From the NCBI RefSeq assembly GCF_032854445.1, contig NC_088301.1:38429187-38493186 (forward strand): a stretch of 64,000 nt of DNA. Direction: 5' to 3'. Source of the stretch: Liolophura sinensis (lineage: Eukaryota; Mollusca; Polyplacophora; Chitonida; Chitonidae). A program made the position numbers and the translations under genes. Shown here piece after piece: positions 61,380 to 64,000 of the stretch; positions within the stretch are counted from its first letter, which is position 1; every line of letters begins with the position of its first letter. Below the pieces are notes generated by a model. It worked only from the letters and a program-made list of their open reading frames with translations. It was not told where the DNA came from and ran no database searches.

Positions 61380-62700
61380 ACACAATAATATACTTGATAG
61401 TCGTTACTGCATCTGTATATATTAATTTATTTATTTACTTTTTTTCACAGGAACAGATAATCACGATGTTTATAATGACCTTGGCTTGACCTTGGTTGTC
61501 ATTATGGTCGTCAGAAAGTAAACCTGATTTGAAGAAAGTGTATGCATTATGGGCTTTTTGTCATCTTGGCTTCAGTGGAGACATCTTCTCTTTTATAAGC
61601 GAATTTGGTTTCTCTACAAGTTTACCTTCAATTTAGATGGACCGGTTCCGAACCCACACCTCCTGTGTCCTGGCGATTGGAAGAAAAACATCGCTCGGCC
61701 CTTCCATTGTTATGTTGCGTTTCATGTTTGATACCTGTAATGTAAATATGGCGTCTAATTCGCCACTGGCTCTATCTGCAGTGCGACTCATGATGCGACT
61801 CCCATCTGGCAAAACTCTTTCAATATCAATACAAATATTACTGCGATGGGCCTTACGAAGGATTACTTGCGTATTTTTTATTAAAAAGGAGACTCCCAAG
61901 ATAGATCTCGAATCGCTTACAAACAGCTTCCTGGCAGATGGCTCTCATTATTATATACCCATAGCATACGCCTGTTGCTATGTGTACCGCTAATATAAAT
62001 ACAGAAAATTCGCTTCGTTAAACTCCCTACGTGAAAAAAAAATTTCGCTGTAATTCGCCAATGTCTTAACTAAATCAAGTTCTTGTAAGCACAGTTATAG
62101 CAAAAGATATAATTAAGATTTTAAGAAAGTAAAGCCCACTCAGGTAATTTCATGCTTAATGGTGAAGACTAATGGACGCCTGTTCTATTCGAACTTGCGA
62201 TCTTCGAGTCTAGAGGGAATACGGGAAATATGATTGATACAAAAATTAGAAGATGACTAGATGAACTGTAAACCCTTATTTCCTCACCCGATTCCACCTA
62301 ACACATCCGGTTTCTTGCAGACAGTGATGGATCCAGCCTTCTGGTGCTGATCATCTCCACGGGTTATCTATCTTGATAGTTCCTGACAAGAACATGTGTG
62401 TAGTGTTATCGACTTATTTATCCCCGAAGAAAAATGAAGGCTACATGCCTTTGGGGTGAATATTTTAGTTTAAAACTGGTGGACTAAATAAGATATTAAA
62501 CAAGGTGGTTGAAGTAAAAATATGGAGTATTGAAATTTTGGACTGGAGTATTTACAATCAAGACTCTTTAAACACTTGTGTTTACAATTAGAGAGAAATT
62601 ATTGAAAATAATACATTTTTAAACACTGGTAAATTTCTGGGGTCTTATGGTGTGTACATAAACACATATGTATTATATATATAATGAGCAGTCTGCTCGT
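61380..62700. other. Intergenic, no recognised gene
   Basis: Overlapping ORFs of 88-118 codons lie on both strands at 61633-61993, with ordinary composition but no motif I recognise. Either could be part of an unknown element 3' to the LINE. The remainder is AT-rich with nothing supported. Confidence 0.4.
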
Positions 62701-62732
62701 CTTTTTTCTTACACTTGTGGGTGACATGTGAG

Positions 62733-62757
62733 TGACGTCATACCGTGCGTATATAAG
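62733..62757 (+). promoter_or_regulatory. CRE plus TATA box, candidate promoter
   Basis: A full palindromic CRE (TGACGTCA, 62733-62740) lies 9 bp before a TATATAAG box (62750-62757). Transcription would start near 62785. The next 130 bp could be a 5' UTR; an ATG at about 62912 (ATGAGACTGAAAG) is followed by a weak donor. The gene body would lie beyond the right end. The inference rests only on motif spacing. Confidence 0.4.
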
Positions 62758-62799
62758 CTTTTCACGTTACCAGTGTATTGCATCCTATAGCGTCCATTT

Positions 62800-64000
62800 T
62801 GGCAGCAGAAGGCGACTGGGAGAAGTTATCAGTTCTTGATAGATATTTACTTTTCCACTTCCACTCCTAGTTTGCCACCTTGAAAGGGATGTGCGTTTTG
62901 CATTTGAATACCATGAGACTGAAAGGTTAATTTCGTTTCCTTCACCTTCGGTACTTCGGTAACGTTTGATGTGATAGAAACAATATTCTAGTGGTTTTCT
63001 TACTTGAAAACTAAGCCAAGCTGCTGCTTCTGTACTACATTTTCACTAACTTAAATATATATACTGTACATCTAATATAACACTGTGTTCATGATGGTAC
63101 GTACGGTGGACAGATAAATCTAAAAAGAGTGACAATAAGATGAAGAATAAACCTGGAGGCTTAAAAGCGAATTCTTCAAGGTTTTTTTTTATATAGCTGA
63201 TTATTACAATAAATCGTAAGCCTTGTCTATTTCAAATATTACCAAAATCTGTTCTTGCTGATGACAAAAACATTACTTATGTGATGTCCATAAACCACTG
63301 GCATATGCATGTTTACAGAATAAACTTCAGACAGAAATTTATATGTGTTGAGGAAATATATAATACAAATATTAAAGACCTAAATTCGCATGATTCGCAG
63401 ACACTTTTCGAGGAGTGCTCCACCTTTTCCCACCTTGAACTACAAATATAGCAGTGTTGTTCATGATATGTGGAAAAAGTCACCTTAACCTTGCATTTGA
63501 GTTGTGCACAGGAGACAGTTGGGTTCATGTTTCCCTGTTTGTATTGATTTCAAAAAGCACTTGTTTCTTTCCTCATAATCCACATGGGTTTAACTACCCC
63601 GTTATCTAGGAAAACGAATTTGAGTGAATGTCTGATTGGATCCTTTCATCTTAAAATCAAATCAGATACCTAATTCTGTTATAATTCCAAATGGAAATAT
63701 GATGATTTTATTATCGTATTCAAACACAAGACCATAGGCGGAATGATCTTTCGTGGCGATCAGTTGTGTGCTGTAGACGGTCATCATATGCAGGTTGTAA
63801 TATTACAATCAATACTTCTCCTCAACGCCATGTTCTACAGGGCAATTTTCTGTTACCAGAAACTGCTGTTACATCACTGATTCAAGACTGGACCAGCTTT
63901 TTTTAAAGATGGCCATAGCTTTTAGTACAGGAACCGTGTATCGCTTCCCCTTTTTGCGGTATAGAGCTTGATTTTCACAGAAGCAGAACGGTGTTCTCAA
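62800..64000. other. Right edge, no supported coding exon
   Basis: No conserved protein fragment was recognised. If the promoter at 62733-62757 is real, this is its 5' UTR and first intron. Confidence 0.4.

Noticed and set aside
61633-61993. Overlapping 118- and 88-codon ORFs on opposite strands
   Set aside because: No motif recognised on either strand, and mirror-image open frames are common by chance. A protein search of both would settle it.
1-64000. CRISPR arrays, bacterial operons or prophage
   Set aside because: Spliced genes, Pol III SINEs and non-LTR elements show animal nuclear DNA. The tandem repeats lack unique spacers of uniform length.

Overview
This is animal nuclear DNA: AT-rich, with short GT-AG exons in long introns and many tRNA-derived SINEs and LINE remnants. 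The repeat style suggests a lophotrochozoan, most likely a mollusc. The cues are SINEs ending in (AAAT)n, repeat tails reading like CACCAATCAAATAAATAAAT, and frequent TACATGTA-type palindromes. The species cannot be named from sequence alone.

Three conserved single-copy genes can be rebuilt exon by exon with intact reading frames. TMEM214 (+, 12705-25282, 16 coding exons, 680 aa) is an ER membrane protein. TATDN1 (-, 28065-36400, 12 coding exons, 307 aa) is a TatD-family metal-dependent nuclease. RAE1 (+, 38047-49649, 10 coding exons, 366 aa) is a WD40 mRNA-export and nucleoporin-binding factor. TMEM214 and TATDN1 converge on a SINE-filled spacer. TATDN1 and RAE1 diverge from a 1.65 kb spacer that holds a nearly perfect 192 bp palindromic MITE flanked by 8 bp direct repeats. 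These are unrelated housekeeping genes and nothing suggests a shared pathway.

The left 9 kb holds one convincing minus-strand coding exon (1468-1622) and weaker candidate exons of an unidentified gene whose 3' end lies outside the window. The right 14 kb (50-64 kb) has no recognisable conserved gene. It holds SINE copies, a 76/78 bp minisatellite with higher-order structure, a 5'-truncated LINE with a mutated reverse transcriptase, a possible small membrane-protein ORF and, near the end, a CRE plus TATA promoter-like pair.

Mobile DNA is the main source of structure. A degenerate I/Jockey-type LINE fills RAE1 intron 3, ends about 20 bp before exon 4 and carries a SINE inside it. Several SINE copies still show target-site duplications, which gives exact insertion boundaries. 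I found no CRISPR array, operon, rRNA or free-standing tRNA gene, and no convincing undescribed multi-gene system. The most unusual items are the palindromic MITE between the TATDN1 and RAE1 starts, the LINE tail abutting the RAE1 exon 4 acceptor, and the higher-order minisatellite with long chance ORFs.
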